Origin: Veillonellales bacterium
GTDB taxonomy: Bacteria; Bacillota; Negativicutes; JAAYSF01
DNA length: 54,409 nt
Direction of reading: 5' to 3'
NCBI GenBank assembly: GCA_039680175.1
Contig: JBDKTO010000085.1
Location: 1 to 54,409, forward strand
Translations under genes and position numbers: made by a program
In this document: one piece after another, positions 1 to 8,471 of the stretch
Numbering within the stretch: the first letter of the stretch is position 1
Layout of the letters: every line of letters begins with the position of its first letter
The notes under the pieces: model-generated
What the model was told of the DNA's origin: nothing
Database searches by the model: none
Seen by the model: only the letters and a program-made list of their open reading frames with translations

Positions 1-432
1 GCCTGCTTCCAAAAAAAGTTCTCCTTCTGTAACAATCAAATACTCTTGGGTATTTTCACCATGAGAACTACAGGGATAATCTTTGCCGGGTTTAATTTCA
101 ATGTCATATATTTCAAAAGGGCGTTCCTTCTCATAAGGGAAATACACGTAGTTTTTATATGCATCTTCAACATATTTAGCAGGTGTGAGGGTTACGCGCC
201 GAACCACATAGCTTTCCTCCTGCGGCGCTCCAACCAAGTCCATAAAGTTCACTCTAAGCCCACTGATAATTTTCCCCAGTGTACCGATTGTCGGATTGGC
301 TTCCCCCCGTTCAATCTGTCCCAACATACTTTTACTCAACCCGGTCTCCAATGCTACATTTTCCAAACTCATTTGTTTGCTTTGCCGAATCCGGCGCAAA
401 TTGACAGCAATATTTGCATTTAAGTAATCCAT
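1..432 (-). CDS. XRE-family regulator with C-terminal cupin domain (partial)
   Basis: The frame begins at ATG 432 and is still open at the window edge, so the C-terminal part lies outside. Residues 1-65 form an XRE/Cro helix-turn-helix (SLENVALETGLSKSMLGQIE, then RGEANPTIGTLGKI). Residues about 75-144 begin a cupin barrel (HGENTQEYLIVTEGEL). The ATG has a good ribosome site (AGGAGAG) 7 bases upstream. Proteins of this architecture are usually small-molecule-responsive repressors of a neighbouring uptake or catabolic gene. No intact divergent target remains here because the adjacent DNA is filled with a decayed intron and an IS. Two palindromes just upstream are likely its own operators. Confidence 0.9.
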   Translation of the reverse strand, partial: MDYLNANIAVNLRRIRQSKQMSLENVALETGLSKSMLGQIERGEANPTIGTLGKIISGLRVNFMDLVGAPQEESYVVRRVTLTPAKYVEDAYKNYVYFPYEKERPFEIYDIEIKPGKDYPCSSHGENTQEYLIVTEGELFLEAG

Positions 433-447
433 TTTTAGCTCTCCTTT

Positions 448-497
448 CATGCAATATATTGTACTATATTTTCCTGTTTAGGACAATATATTGCATG
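448..497. promoter_or_regulatory. Paired palindromes upstream of the XRE-cupin gene (candidate operators)
   Basis: A 15-base arm (448-462) is repeated as a perfect inverted copy at 483-497. Each arm contains the self-complementary decamer CAATATATTG (452-461 and 484-493). The two decamers are centred 32 bases apart, three helical turns, just upstream of the regulator ribosome site. This is the layout expected for autoregulation by a dimeric XRE protein; the binding itself is inferred. Confidence 0.5.
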
Positions 498-607
498 AAA
501 AAGTGCAATTTGGAGGAATTATTTCTCACCTCCATCGACAATTTAGTCTATTGGTTTTTTATGCTATTTTGTCATTCCGGCTGGCAAATAATTATCATTT
601 TAGATCT

Positions 608-909
608 TCAAGAAATGTCCTTTCTCAATTTCTCAAACCGGGCTGAGATTCTCTTCCATTGCATCCACAAGTACATCCGCAATCTGCGCCGTATCCACTG
701 ATTCATTTCTTGCATCTTATTTCGCATATCTGCTATAGAATAGTAGCCCAGCCATCCGGTTGTATATCTTCGCAGTTCCTGCAATATTGCTTCGATTGAC
801 CGACCGCGGTTGCGGCCAGTTATTTCTCTTACTTTCTGCTTGAACCGTTTCAGCACTTTTCCGTGTGGTCGGATTCCCATCTTTCTTGGCGTCTTATGCA
901 AGGAGAAAC
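608..909 (-). pseudogene. ltrA: Group II intron reverse transcriptase/maturase remnant (domain X)
   Basis: The minus-strand frame reads GFSLHKTPRKMGIRPHGK, then the diagnostic maturase segment GWLGYYSIADMRNKMQEMN and WIRRRLRMYLWMQWKR. These are the C-terminal X/GIIM domain of group II intron-encoded proteins, which assists RNA splicing. The reverse transcriptase domain (YADD and upstream) is absent. The frame also stops soon after RFEKLRK, where intact proteins continue for about 40-60 residues. The 5' side ends at an IS insertion (target CTAG 910-913). No complete intron was found, so this is a dead fragment. Confidence 0.85.
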
Positions 910-913
910 CTAG

Positions 914-2146
914 GGAAGCACTGAATAATAGCTGTTTTTACTATTTAAAAGGCAAAACACATTCGTTTTATTGCAAAATGATCTTTAACAGATGCTAGAA
1001 AACACCCTTTATCGCTCTGAAACCGGATCATCCGATTTCATGGCAGACTTTCCCCTCGGGTTCAACTTCCCACCGAGGCAGGTCTGCTCTTACGTCCTGC
1101 TATCAGTAGGTTGACAGAGGCGAATAGCATAAACAGGCGTGCTTCGTTTTTTTCAAGTCCCCTATACCGAGTCTTGCTGTAACCAAACAAGTTCTTGATC
1201 AGATGGAACGGGTGTTCCACAAGCGAACGGCGGATTTGGCATATTCCTCTGCCAACAACGCTTCTTTTTTCAAACTCTCTGCCATCTTACGCAGAGCTCT
1301 ACGCCGTTTGGCAATCAACCATGTGATGTTTTTCTCTTGTTTTTTTACTTCGTCTCGTTTTTCAATACCAGTATAGCCCGCATCCGCATAGACCAACTCT
1401 TCTTCTCCGTTCAACAGTTCTGTAGTCTTGACAATGTCCGCAACTTGGGCCGAGGTAGTCACCAGGGTATGAATTATACCACTGGCGGCATCTACCCCGA
1501 TATGAGCTTTCATCCCGAAGTGCCATTCATTGCTTTTTTTGTTTGGTGCATTTGCGGATCCCGTTTCTGGCGTTCGTTTTTTGTCGAGGTCGGCGCCTCA
1601 ATAATCGTGGCGTCAACAATGGTTCCTTCTTTCATGAAGATTCCTTGTTCTCCCAGACGTTGCTGCAGTTCTTCAAACATTTGTTTCGGCAGATGGTGTT
1701 TTTCCAACAGATGGCGGAATTTCAGCAGTGTTGTGGCATCCGGTACGGATTCATGCGATAGGTCAATTCGACTAAATTGACGCAGGGATTGGCTGTCATA
1801 AACAGCGTCTTCCATTGCTTCATCCGATAAATTGTACCAGGACTGGAGTAGATATAAACGTAACATTCGTTCACAGCCAATCGGCGGACGTCCCCGCTTT
1901 CCTTTAGGATAATGGGGCTCAATGAGTGCCACCCATTCTTTCCAAGGAACCAGGGTTTCCATTTTTTCCAGGAATACATCTCGCCGAGTTTGCTTTTTCT
2001 TGTGGCTGTATTCCCACTCGCTAAACGATGTCTGCTTTTCCATTGATGATCCTCCCATGTCAATCCTTCGCTCTTTTTGCTATTACATGTATTCGACATG
2101 GATCATCAGTTTTCCTATAATTGGAAATGATTAAATCAGTGTTTCC
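914..2146. mobile_element. IS5-family insertion sequence with CTAG flanks
   Basis: Terminal inverted repeats match at 12 of 15 positions: GGAAGCACTGAATAA at 914 and, read on the other strand from 2146, GGAAACACTGATTTA. Both ends are flanked by CTAG (910-913 and 2147-2150), consistent with a 4-base target duplication, although the palindrome leaves the exact boundary uncertain by one base. The element is about 1.23 kb, carries one transposase reading frame on the minus strand, and interrupts or abuts the group II intron maturase remnant. Confidence 0.8.
1062..2043 (-). pseudogene. IS5-family DDE transposase, two frameshifts
   Basis: Start ATG 2043 has a GGAGG site 7 bases upstream (MEKQTSFSEWEYSHKKKQ). 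The N-terminal part carries RQFSRIDLSHESVPDATTLL and the first catalytic Asp (IVDATIIEAP). The frame shifts by -1 at an A7 run (complement of 1534-1540), after which KAHIGVDAASG and the second Asp (YADAGYTGIEKR) follow. Near 1219-1225 a second shift separates SAVR from LVEHPFHLIKNLFGY, which holds the catalytic Glu region and runs to a TGA at 1064-1062. The first shift could be programmed on the slippery run. The second has no such signal, so the copy is probably inactive. Confidence 0.88.
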
Positions 2147-2253
2147 CTAGCTTTCCGGAAACGGCATGAACGGAAAATTGTGTTGTGGTAAAAGGGGATG
2201 GTTCTTTTTTGTATCATATTAAAGCCTTACTCCCTTTAATCCGGTGTTAGCTG

Positions 2254-2718
2254 GTGGAGGTCATAGCCCCCAACCGTCCCACACAAGCAACAATAGCCCG
2301 CGAAATTCGCGGGCTCTCAGTCGTTCCGGATTTATATGGTGGAGGTAAGGTAGTACAATTATCCGGTGAAGGAAAAATTGAAAAAGTGTCATTTGAGCAA
2401 TTTACCGATAGTTTCTATACCGTCCATCGCGAAATCTGGGTTCCATTTAATGATACTTCCAACCGCTACGATGCTTACGAGCCAATTGGCAGTCTAGATG
2501 TTGCAGAACGGGCTTTAAAGATGCTTAATCATGAAATGGATTATGATATTTTGTTCAATAACTGTCATCATTTTTCATGTGGTTGCTTAAGCGGTAATTT
2601 TGGCAATTATTATAACACGTTATCTAATATCAAAGAACAAATTGAAAAATACGAAAATGGGAGCAATCCTGTAATATGGTACCGCTGGAATTGGGTAGAC
2701 GGAATATTAATGAAATAA
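2254..2718 (+). pseudogene. LRAT/NC-domain-like protein, probably 5'-truncated
   Basis: The frame opens at GTG 2254 with no recognisable ribosome site and an in-frame stop two codons before it. From about residue 28 it resembles the NC (LRAT-like) fold: GGGKVVQLSGEG, then NNCHHF with the family Cys near residue 103. The expected N-terminal histidine segment before GGGKVV is missing and is replaced by unrelated sequence containing a short palindrome (2295-2315). I read this as a fragment whose 5' end was lost through the mobile-element activity next door. A shortened but expressed protein is possible. Confidence 0.5.
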
Positions 2719-2870
2719 CAAAATGCCCTCACTCCTTGATACCTTTTATTTCTATTTTTTCATGAATGTGATTGTTTGTTGGCCTATTGTCCAAGCAAAA
2801 TTGTTTTTTTAAATTAGACCATTTTTGTGTTTAAAAATAGCACCGGTTTCCATAAAACTTTAAACGCCAA

Positions 2871-2908
2871 AAACGGCTATTTGTCCATTATAAGACAAAT
2901 AGCCGTTT
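2871..2908. terminator. Bidirectional terminator between the LRAT-like fragment and tmRNA
   Basis: A perfect 15-bp stem (AAACGGCTATTTGTC with its complement, loop 8) is followed by T5 in both directions. It lies 30 bases beyond the mature tmRNA 3' end and so is well placed to end the ssrA transcript. Confidence 0.8.
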
Positions 2909-2937
2909 CCTATTTTTGTAAAAAGTCGGGATTTAGA

Positions 2938-3285
2938 TGGTGGAGGTGAGGAGAGTCGAACTCCTGTCCAAAAGTATTGCTACACAGGCTTCTCCGAGCG
3001 CATTCCGCATTTTAGATTTCGCACCGTTGACGCTTGCGGACAGGCTTCGCTGGTGCTATCTCGATAAGTTTCCCAGTCGGTCCGCCGAGAATAGAACCTC
3101 AGGTATCCCGCTGTTTGTCGCCCTATCCCTCCCCGCAGGAAAAAGGAGAGTAGGACGTTAGCATTAAGCTGCTAAAGCGTAATCGTCGTTTGCTTTTACT
3201 TTAAGATCCACCGTGTTGACGGGCTGATGGAACCCCGGCTCGCTACCTATGCCACAACTACCCCTGTCGAAACCAGTACACCCCC
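2938..3285 (-). ncRNA. ssrA: tmRNA (transfer-messenger RNA)
   Basis: The 5' end GGGGGTGTACTGGTTTCGAC (from 3285 downward) is the classic tmRNA start. The 3' end carries a tRNA-like T arm (GGAGTTCGACTCTCC) and the acceptor strand CACCTCC followed by encoded CCA (2940-2938), which pairs with the 5' GGGGGTG. The resume codon GCA at 3193 opens the tag ANDDYALAA, stopping at TAA 3164. The RNA is about 348 nt. It rescues stalled ribosomes together with SmpB, whose gene lies about 1.1 kb away, and RNase R, encoded just beyond smpB. Confidence 0.97.
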
Positions 3286-3313
3286 ATATTTAGAGCAAAC
3301 TATGTGTTAGACT

Positions 3314-3342
3314 ATTATAGCACAAACTATGCGAATGGACAA
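3314..3342 (-). promoter_or_regulatory. Sigma-A promoter of ssrA
   Basis: On the minus strand TTGTCC (3342-3337) is followed after exactly 17 bases by TATAAT (3319-3314), about 29 bases before the mature tmRNA 5' end. That spacing leaves a short leader for RNase P removal. Confidence 0.75.
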
Positions 3343-3439
3343 TGGCGTTATTCAGCCAAAATTTTCTGTCAATGCCAGACAGACCGACAGGAACTTTTCC
3401 TGCGCAAACTGAATATTATAAAGGAAGGAGTTGATTCCA

Positions 3440-4348
3440 ATGGACAAGAAAACCACCGGTATACTGATGGTCCTATTTTCAGCAGCCGGTTTTGCAACCC
3501 TCGCTATTTTTATTAAAATTGCTTATGCAGCCGGAGTAAACACGGTTACCATGCTTGCCTTGCGGTTTTTGCTGGCAGCAGCCGTCTTATGGCTGATACT
3601 ATATTTGCGAGGTACTCTGCCTCATATTTCTAAAAAGTTATCGGTTCAGCTCTTTCTTATGGGTACGTTAGGCTATGGAACCATGTCATTTTTTTTTGCG
3701 CTGGCGCTGAAATACTTGTCGGCTTCTCTCGCCGCAATGATTCTTTATACCTATCCGGCCTTGGTTAGCTTGCTCGCTTTCGCCCTTGGCGACGAACGGG
3801 TTACTTTGCCGAAATGCTCCGCTTTAGCTGTCTGCTTTGCCGGTTTGTTCCTGGTGCTGGGAGTCTCGTTTAACGGGCTCAATCCGCTGGGAATATGTTT
3901 GGGCTTAGGCGCAGCGGTAGTGTATTCCGCCTATATTGTCATTGGGAATCGGGTTCTCCGGCAAGTTGATTCAGTAGCCGCTGCCACTATCGTGTGTACT
4001 GCCGCCGGTATGAATCTGCTGCTGGGCGGAGCACTTGCCGGAGAACTGCAATTTGCTATTGCTTTACCAGGAATACTGGCGATATTGGGTATTGCCTTCT
4101 TCGGTACTGTTATCGGCATTCTCTTCTTTTTTGCGGGGATGAGCCGCATTGGCGCCGCTAATGCGGCCATCATTAGCACTACGGAACCGATTATCACCGT
4201 ACTGCTGTCTTGTCTACTGCTCAATGAAAGAATTACGCTGCTCCAAGCGGGCGGCGGATTATTGATTTTAGCTGGTGTAGTCATTCTTCAGGTGTGGACC
4301 GGCAACAGCTCTGCTGTAGCATCACCGGCGGTGCATTCTGAGGAATAA
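3440..4348 (+). CDS. EamA/DMT family permease
   Basis: This is a 302-aa, ten-helix drug/metabolite transporter made of two EamA repeats, with hydrophobic segments throughout and short loops. The repeat start motifs are visible (LFSAAGFATLAIFIK near the N-terminus, and GAANAAIISTTEPIITVLLS in the second half). Such inner-membrane proteins usually export amino acids or other metabolites; the substrate cannot be read from sequence. ATG 3440 is chosen over the TTG at 3431 because GGAAGGAG lies 9 bases before it. It is the only full plus-strand gene here, and its stop lies 2 bases from the stop of the convergent smpB. Confidence 0.9.
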   Translation: MDKKTTGILMVLFSAAGFATLAIFIKIAYAAGVNTVTMLALRFLLAAAVLWLILYLRGTLPHISKKLSVQLFLMGTLGYGTMSFFFALALKYLSASLAAMILYTYPALVSLLAFALGDERVTLPKCSALAVCFAGLFLVLGVSFNGLNPLGICLGLGAAVVYSAYIVIGNRVLRQVDSVAAATIVCTAAGMNLLLGGALAGELQFAIALPGILAILGIAFFGTVIGILFFFAGMSRIGAANAAIISTTEPIITVLLSCLLLNERITLLQAGGGLLILAGVVILQVWTGNSSAVASPAVHSEE

Positions 4349-4350
4349 GG

Positions 4351-4824
4351 CTACTCTTTCTGCCGTTCGCGAAACGCCCGGTCCATTTCCCGTTTGGCGT
4401 CCTTGGCGGCAAGATCCTGCCGTTTGTCATACGTATGTTTCCCGGTGGCCAGTCCCAATTCGACTTTGACTTTTCCCCGGGTAAAATACAGCTTCAGCGG
4501 CACCAAGGTATAGCCTTTTTCCTTCGTTTTGCCGATCAGCTTGTTGATTTCCTCCCGGTGCATCAACAGCTTACGGGTTCGCAGCGGTTCGTGATTGAAG
4601 CGATTGCCCTGGTCAAAGGGACTGATGTGCATATTGTACAGCATAATTTCGCCGTTTTCAATCCGGGCGTAACAGTCTTTTAAGTTGGCTTTCCCCGCCC
4701 GCAATGATTTGACTTCCGTTCCGGTCAGCACAATGCCGGCTTCAAAGGCTTCATGTATAAAATAATCGTGGCGGGCTTTGCGGTTTTCCGCCACCGGTTT
4801 GTTATTGGGGTCCTTTTTTCCCAT
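4351..4824 (-). CDS. smpB: SsrA-binding protein SmpB
   Basis: At 157 aa it has the usual family length. It shows the N-terminal [20 protein letters not shown], the core [19 protein letters not shown], the typical central ISPFDQGN, and the basic C-terminal tail ([20 protein letters not shown]) that enters the decoding centre. SmpB binds tmRNA and delivers it to stalled ribosomes. It lies directly downstream of rnr, with ssrA a little further on, the standard trans-translation neighbourhood. A GGAGAGG site precedes the ATG. Confidence 0.98.
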   Translation of the reverse strand: MGKKDPNNKPVAENRKARHDYFIHEAFEAGIVLTGTEVKSLRAGKANLKDCYARIENGEIMLYNMHISPFDQGNRFNHEPLRTRKLLMHREEINKLIGKTKEKGYTLVPLKLYFTRGKVKVELGLATGKHTYDKRQDLAAKDAKREMDRAFRERQKE

Positions 4825-4896
4825 AGTATTCCTCTCCTGTATATGCGATAACGTTACTTTATTATAGCATATGACGTAGGATTTTTAGAATTGATT

Positions 4897-7212
4897 TTAC
4901 GGCTTTGGCGCCGCAGCACGCTTCGCTTTTCTGGGTCTGGGGCGGCGGGGTTTGGCGCCTGTGGTTTTGCGTTTTTTTGATTTTTTCTCGGCAATGGAAG
5001 TGGGTTTTTTGGCCGGAGTGGCCTTCCCCTTTGTCCGTCCTTGATTACTCTTGTCCGGTTGGGGACGCAGAGCGTGAGCGGAGGAGGAAGCCAGTACAAA
5101 ATCAATGGTCCGTTCTTCCGGGTTGGTCCGCACCAGGACTACCCGGGCCGGGTCGCCCAGGCGGTAAACTTTCCGGGTGCGTTCGCCGATAAGGGCGTAC
5201 TGGTCTTCTTCATAGCGGTAGTAGTCGTCGTCCATGCTGGAAACCCGCACTAAACCCTCCACGCCGTTTTCCAGTTCGACAAAAATACCAAAAGCGGTAA
5301 CACCGTTGATGACTCCGTCAAATTTCTCACCGACAAACTGGCCCATATATTCAACCTTTTTTAAATCGACGGTTTCCCGTTCCGCTTCGGCGGCAGCCCG
5401 CTCCCGCTGGGAGGAATGAAGGGCGATCTCCGGCAGCATGGCCGCCAGTTTTCCCCGGCGCTTGGCCGAAACATCGCCGGTATTGAAGGTTTCCCGCAGG
5501 ATGCGATGGACGATTAAGTCGGGATAGCGGCGGATTGGTGAGGTAAAATGCGTATAATAGGTGGCGGCCAGACCAAAATGTCCTAAATTCTCCGCTTCGT
5601 AACGGGCCTGTTTCAGGGAGCGCAGCATCACAGTGCTGATGATCCGCTCTTCCGGGCGGCCGGCAATGCTGCTGAGAACTTTCTGCAGAGCCATCGGCTG
5701 CACTTCCTCCACCTTGGCCAGACTTTGACCAAAGTTATGCAGCAGATTATTCAGTTTCGTCATTTTTTCCGGTTCCGGTTCTTCATGTACCCGGAACATA
5801 AAGGGAACATCCAGGTCATGCATATGTTCGGCCACGGTTTCATTGGCCACCAGCATAAATTCTTCCACAATGGACTCCGCTAAATTTCGCACCCGCTTGA
5901 CTAATTCAATGGGTTTGCCTTTTTCGTCCAGCTTGACCTTTATTTCCGGGAAATCAAAGTCAACTGCCCCCCGGCGCATCCGACGGTCCCGCAGAATGTG
6001 GCACAACCGTTCCATATCTTCCAGTGATTCCAGCAGTTCCCGGTATTCTGCCTTCACGGCCTCATCGTGCTCCACCAAAATTTTGCTCACGATGTTGTAG
6101 GACAACCGTCTTGCCACCCGAATCACACTGGGAAAAATATCATAGCTGAGTACCTGGCCCATGTGGTTAATTTCCATCTGAATCGACATTGCCAGTCTGT
6201 CCTCACCGGCGTTCAGGCTGCAGATACCGTTGGACAGCCGCTGAGGCAGCATCGGAATGACCCGATCCACCAGGTAGACGCTGGTTCCCCGCTCCCTGGC
6301 TTCCTGGTCAAGGGGGCTGTTCTCCCGGACATAATAGCTGACATCGGCGATATGCACACCTAAACGGTAGCGGCCGTTGGGGAGCCGTTCCAAATTCACT
6401 CCGTCATCCAGATCCTTGGCATCTTCCGAGTCGATTGTCACGATCGGCAGCTGACGAAGATCCCGGCGCCCGGCAAGTTCAGCCGGATTAATGGCATCAG
6501 GTGCCGCAGCCGCAGCCCGTTCTACTTCCAGGGGAAATTCGGTTGGCAAATTGTTTTTTTTAATAATTGACAATATTTCAATGCCCGGATCGCCTTTTTG
6601 CCCCAGTACTTCGCTAATTTTACCTTCGGCACTGCGCTTTTTTTCCGGCCATTTCGTAATTTCAACAACGACTTTGGCACCGACTTTGGCACCGTTAAAT
6701 TCGTCCTTGGGGATAAAAATATCATTGCCGATCCTCACGTCATCGGGAACAACAAAGCCAAAGTGGCGGCTGGCTTCAAAAGTTCCCACTACTTTTGGAT
6801 TGGCCCGGTGAATGATGCGGATAATCTCGCCTTCTCTGGCCTTGCCGTGGCCGGGCTGGTGAAAATGGACCCTGGCCACGACCCGGTCATTATGCATAGC
6901 GGTCATCATGGCATCCGGCGGGATAAACACATCCGGTTCATTGGGCTCCTTCGGGGTTTCCGGAATGACAAAACCGTATCCTTTATTGCTGGCCTGCAGT
7001 CGTCCGACGACCAGATTCATTTTATCCGGCACGCCGTATTTATCGTAGCGGGTTTTGATCACATCGGCGTTGTCTTCCATTTGCTGCAATACCTGCCAAA
7101 AGTCCAGCAGTTCCCGTGCCTTCAGATTCATTTGCTCGGCCAGTTCTTCGGCCGTAAGGGGTTTATAGACTTCGGTATGCATAAATTCCAGTATTTTTTC
7201 CTTTAGCGTCAT
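4897..7212 (-). CDS. rnr: Ribonuclease R
   Basis: The 771-aa 3'-5' exoribonuclease has an N-terminal winged helix (1-70), two cold-shock domains (about 75-225), the RNB catalytic domain with its Asp cluster (TIDSEDAKDLDDGV near 264), and an S1 domain at about 625-705 (FDGVINGVTAFGIFVELENG). A highly basic Lys/Arg/Pro/Ala tail of about 60 residues follows. RNase R degrades structured RNA and the mRNAs released by trans-translation, which fits its position upstream of smpB. Its ATG overlaps the stop of the thioesterase gene (ATGA), implying translational coupling. Confidence 0.98.
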   Translation of the reverse strand: MTLKEKILEFMHTEVYKPLTAEELAEQMNLKARELLDFWQVLQQMEDNADVIKTRYDKYGVPDKMNLVVGRLQASNKGYGFVIPETPKEPNEPDVFIPPDAMMTAMHNDRVVARVHFHQPGHGKAREGEIIRIIHRANPKVVGTFEASRHFGFVVPDDVRIGNDIFIPKDEFNGAKVGAKVVVEITKWPEKKRSAEGKISEVLGQKGDPGIEILSIIKKNNLPTEFPLEVERAAAAAPDAINPAELAGRRDLRQLPIVTIDSEDAKDLDDGVNLERLPNGRYRLGVHIADVSYYVRENSPLDQEARERGTSVYLVDRVIPMLPQRLSNGICSLNAGEDRLAMSIQMEINHMGQVLSYDIFPSVIRVARRLSYNIVSKILVEHDEAVKAEYRELLESLEDMERLCHILRDRRMRRGAVDFDFPEIKVKLDEKGKPIELVKRVRNLAESIVEEFMLVANETVAEHMHDLDVPFMFRVHEEPEPEKMTKLNNLLHNFGQSLAKVEEVQPMALQKVLSSIAGRPEERIISTVMLRSLKQARYEAENLGHFGLAATYYTHFTSPIRRYPDLIVHRILRETFNTGDVSAKRRGKLAAMLPEIALHSSQRERAAAEAERETVDLKKVEYMGQFVGEKFDGVINGVTAFGIFVELENGVEGLVRVSSMDDDYYRYEEDQYALIGERTRKVYRLGDPARVVLVRTNPEERTIDFVLASSSAHALRPQPDKSNQGRTKGKATPAKKPTSIAEKKSKKRKTTGAKPRRPRPRKAKRAAAPKP

Positions 7213-7625
7213 GATTTTTCCTCTCCAATTACTGCCACTATCGCTTTCGCCTGAGCAGTCACCGTGCCGTCCGGCAGTCGAATTTCCCCGGCCATCTCAT
7301 ACATATGGCCCTTATGTCCCTTGAGTCGCCCGATAATTGTAAGTTCTTTCCCAATAGGAGTCGGATGACGATAGCGAATTTCCAGACGGGCCGTAACTGC
7401 ATTCCAGCCTCTGGCATACAAATAGCGAGTAGTAATTTCATCCAGCAATGTACTAATGATTCCTCCGTGAACAATGCCGTCATAACTTTGATGTTCCGGT
7501 CCGGCGGTAAAATGGCTGATGTAGGTATCATTTTCCTCCCGGAAAGACAGCTTCAGCCCGATCGGATTGTTCCGTCCACAAGCAAAACACCACTGATTTG
7601 CTTCCTCATTGCTAACTTGTCCCAC
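7209..7625 (-). CDS. PaaI-family hotdog-fold thioesterase
   Basis: This is a single hotdog domain of about 138 aa. It shows CFACGRNNPIGLKL near the N-terminus and the family signature HGGIISTLLDE, where the Gly-Gly and acidic residue form the thioester site. Proteins of this family hydrolyse acyl-CoA thioesters; the substrate is unknown. GTG 7625 is chosen because translation then begins just before the domain and 5 bases after the upstream esterase stop; a longer N-terminal extension would overlap that gene. It overlaps rnr by 4 bases. Confidence 0.85.
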   Translation of the reverse strand: MGQVSNEEANQWCFACGRNNPIGLKLSFREENDTYISHFTAGPEHQSYDGIVHGGIISTLLDEITTRYLYARGWNAVTARLEIRYRHPTPIGKELTIIGRLKGHKGHMYEMAGEIRLPDGTVTAQAKAIVAVIGEEKS

Positions 7626-7630
7626 TGTGA

Positions 7631-8386
7631 CTACCGTCCTCTCTCTTTCAATTCGCCCTGTAAAAATTCTGCAACTGCTTGAAAGACCTTGTCTCGCTGC
7701 CGGTCCAGGGTAACGATGTGGCCGGATCGCTCCAGCCAAATCAGCTGCTTATCGCTGCTGCCCAGCCGCTCATAAATATGGCGGGCGCTCTTGGGACGCA
7801 CCGTATGATCGTTATAGGACTGGATGATTAAGGCCGGTACTTGCATCACCGGCAGCAGCCGATCCACCTGCTTAACCAGCTCCAGCATGCTTCCCAAACT
7901 GCGAAGGGGTGTACGATCGTACCCTACCGAATATCGCGGATCGATATCCGGATATCGCCGGCGGCGCTTGGGCGCAAAGCTGCGAAACAAGCGGTAAACC
8001 GGCAGCATCGGCAGCCGGCGGTCTGTGATATAAATCGGTGCGCTTAAGGAGACTACCCGGCTTACCGGATAGTCAACAGTCAGCTTCAACGCCAGCAGAG
8101 CCCCCATGGACAAGCCAATGACAGCAATCTCCTGGCAAAGATGTTTTAATATATGATACCCATCCTCGACAGCCCCATACCACAACGGCCAGGTTGTTTT
8201 TGCCATCTCTTCCGCCCGGGTTCCGTGGCCGGGTAAGCGGGGGGCAAAAACAGTATAGCCCTGAGTCTGAAGAAAATCGCCCAGAAGCCGCATTTCCGAT
8301 GGGGATCCCGTAAAGCCATGCACCAGCAGCGCGCCGTGATCGCCGCCGGGCAGCAAAAAAGGTTCGGCCCCTTTCATAATCGTCAA
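7631..8386 (-). CDS. Alpha/beta hydrolase, carboxylesterase Est30-like
   Basis: This is a 251-aa serine hydrolase. LLVHGFTGSPSEM provides the oxyanion region, GLSMGALLAL the nucleophile Ser, SYNDHTVRP the Asp, and RSGHIVTLD the His. The pattern matches the small carboxylesterase/monoacylglycerol lipase group often encoded near secG and rnr in Bacillota. TTG 8386 is preferred because GGAGG lies 9 bases before it; ATG 8377 is the alternative. It appears to be the first gene of an esterase-thioesterase-rnr-smpB unit. Confidence 0.9.
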   Translation of the reverse strand: MTIMKGAEPFLLPGGDHGALLVHGFTGSPSEMRLLGDFLQTQGYTVFAPRLPGHGTRAEEMAKTTWPLWYGAVEDGYHILKHLCQEIAVIGLSMGALLALKLTVDYPVSRVVSLSAPIYITDRRLPMLPVYRLFRSFAPKRRRRYPDIDPRYSVGYDRTPLRSLGSMLELVKQVDRLLPVMQVPALIIQSYNDHTVRPKSARHIYERLGSSDKQLIWLERSGHIVTLDRQRDKVFQAVAEFLQGELKERGR

Positions 8387-8471
8387 CAGGCAATCCCTCC
8401 ATCAAATTGATCTACCCCTATCATTATACCATTATAGGAAAATGATTATAATTTATTGATAGAAAAATTTA

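Noticed and set aside
496-701. Plus-strand frame starting MKKCNLEELFLTS next to the twin palindromes, as a divergent partner of the XRE regulator
   Set aside because: Most of it runs antisense over the maturase remnant, no ribosome site precedes the ATG, and no family is recognisable.
2295-2315. Palindrome AGCCCGCGAAATTCGCGGGC as a terminator
   Set aside because: It has no T run on either strand and falls inside the LRAT-like frame.
8410-8460. Promoter for the esterase-rnr-smpB unit from two TATAAT-like boxes
   Set aside because: TATAAT occurs twice, but neither has an acceptable -35 at 16-18 bases, so no specific promoter is claimed.
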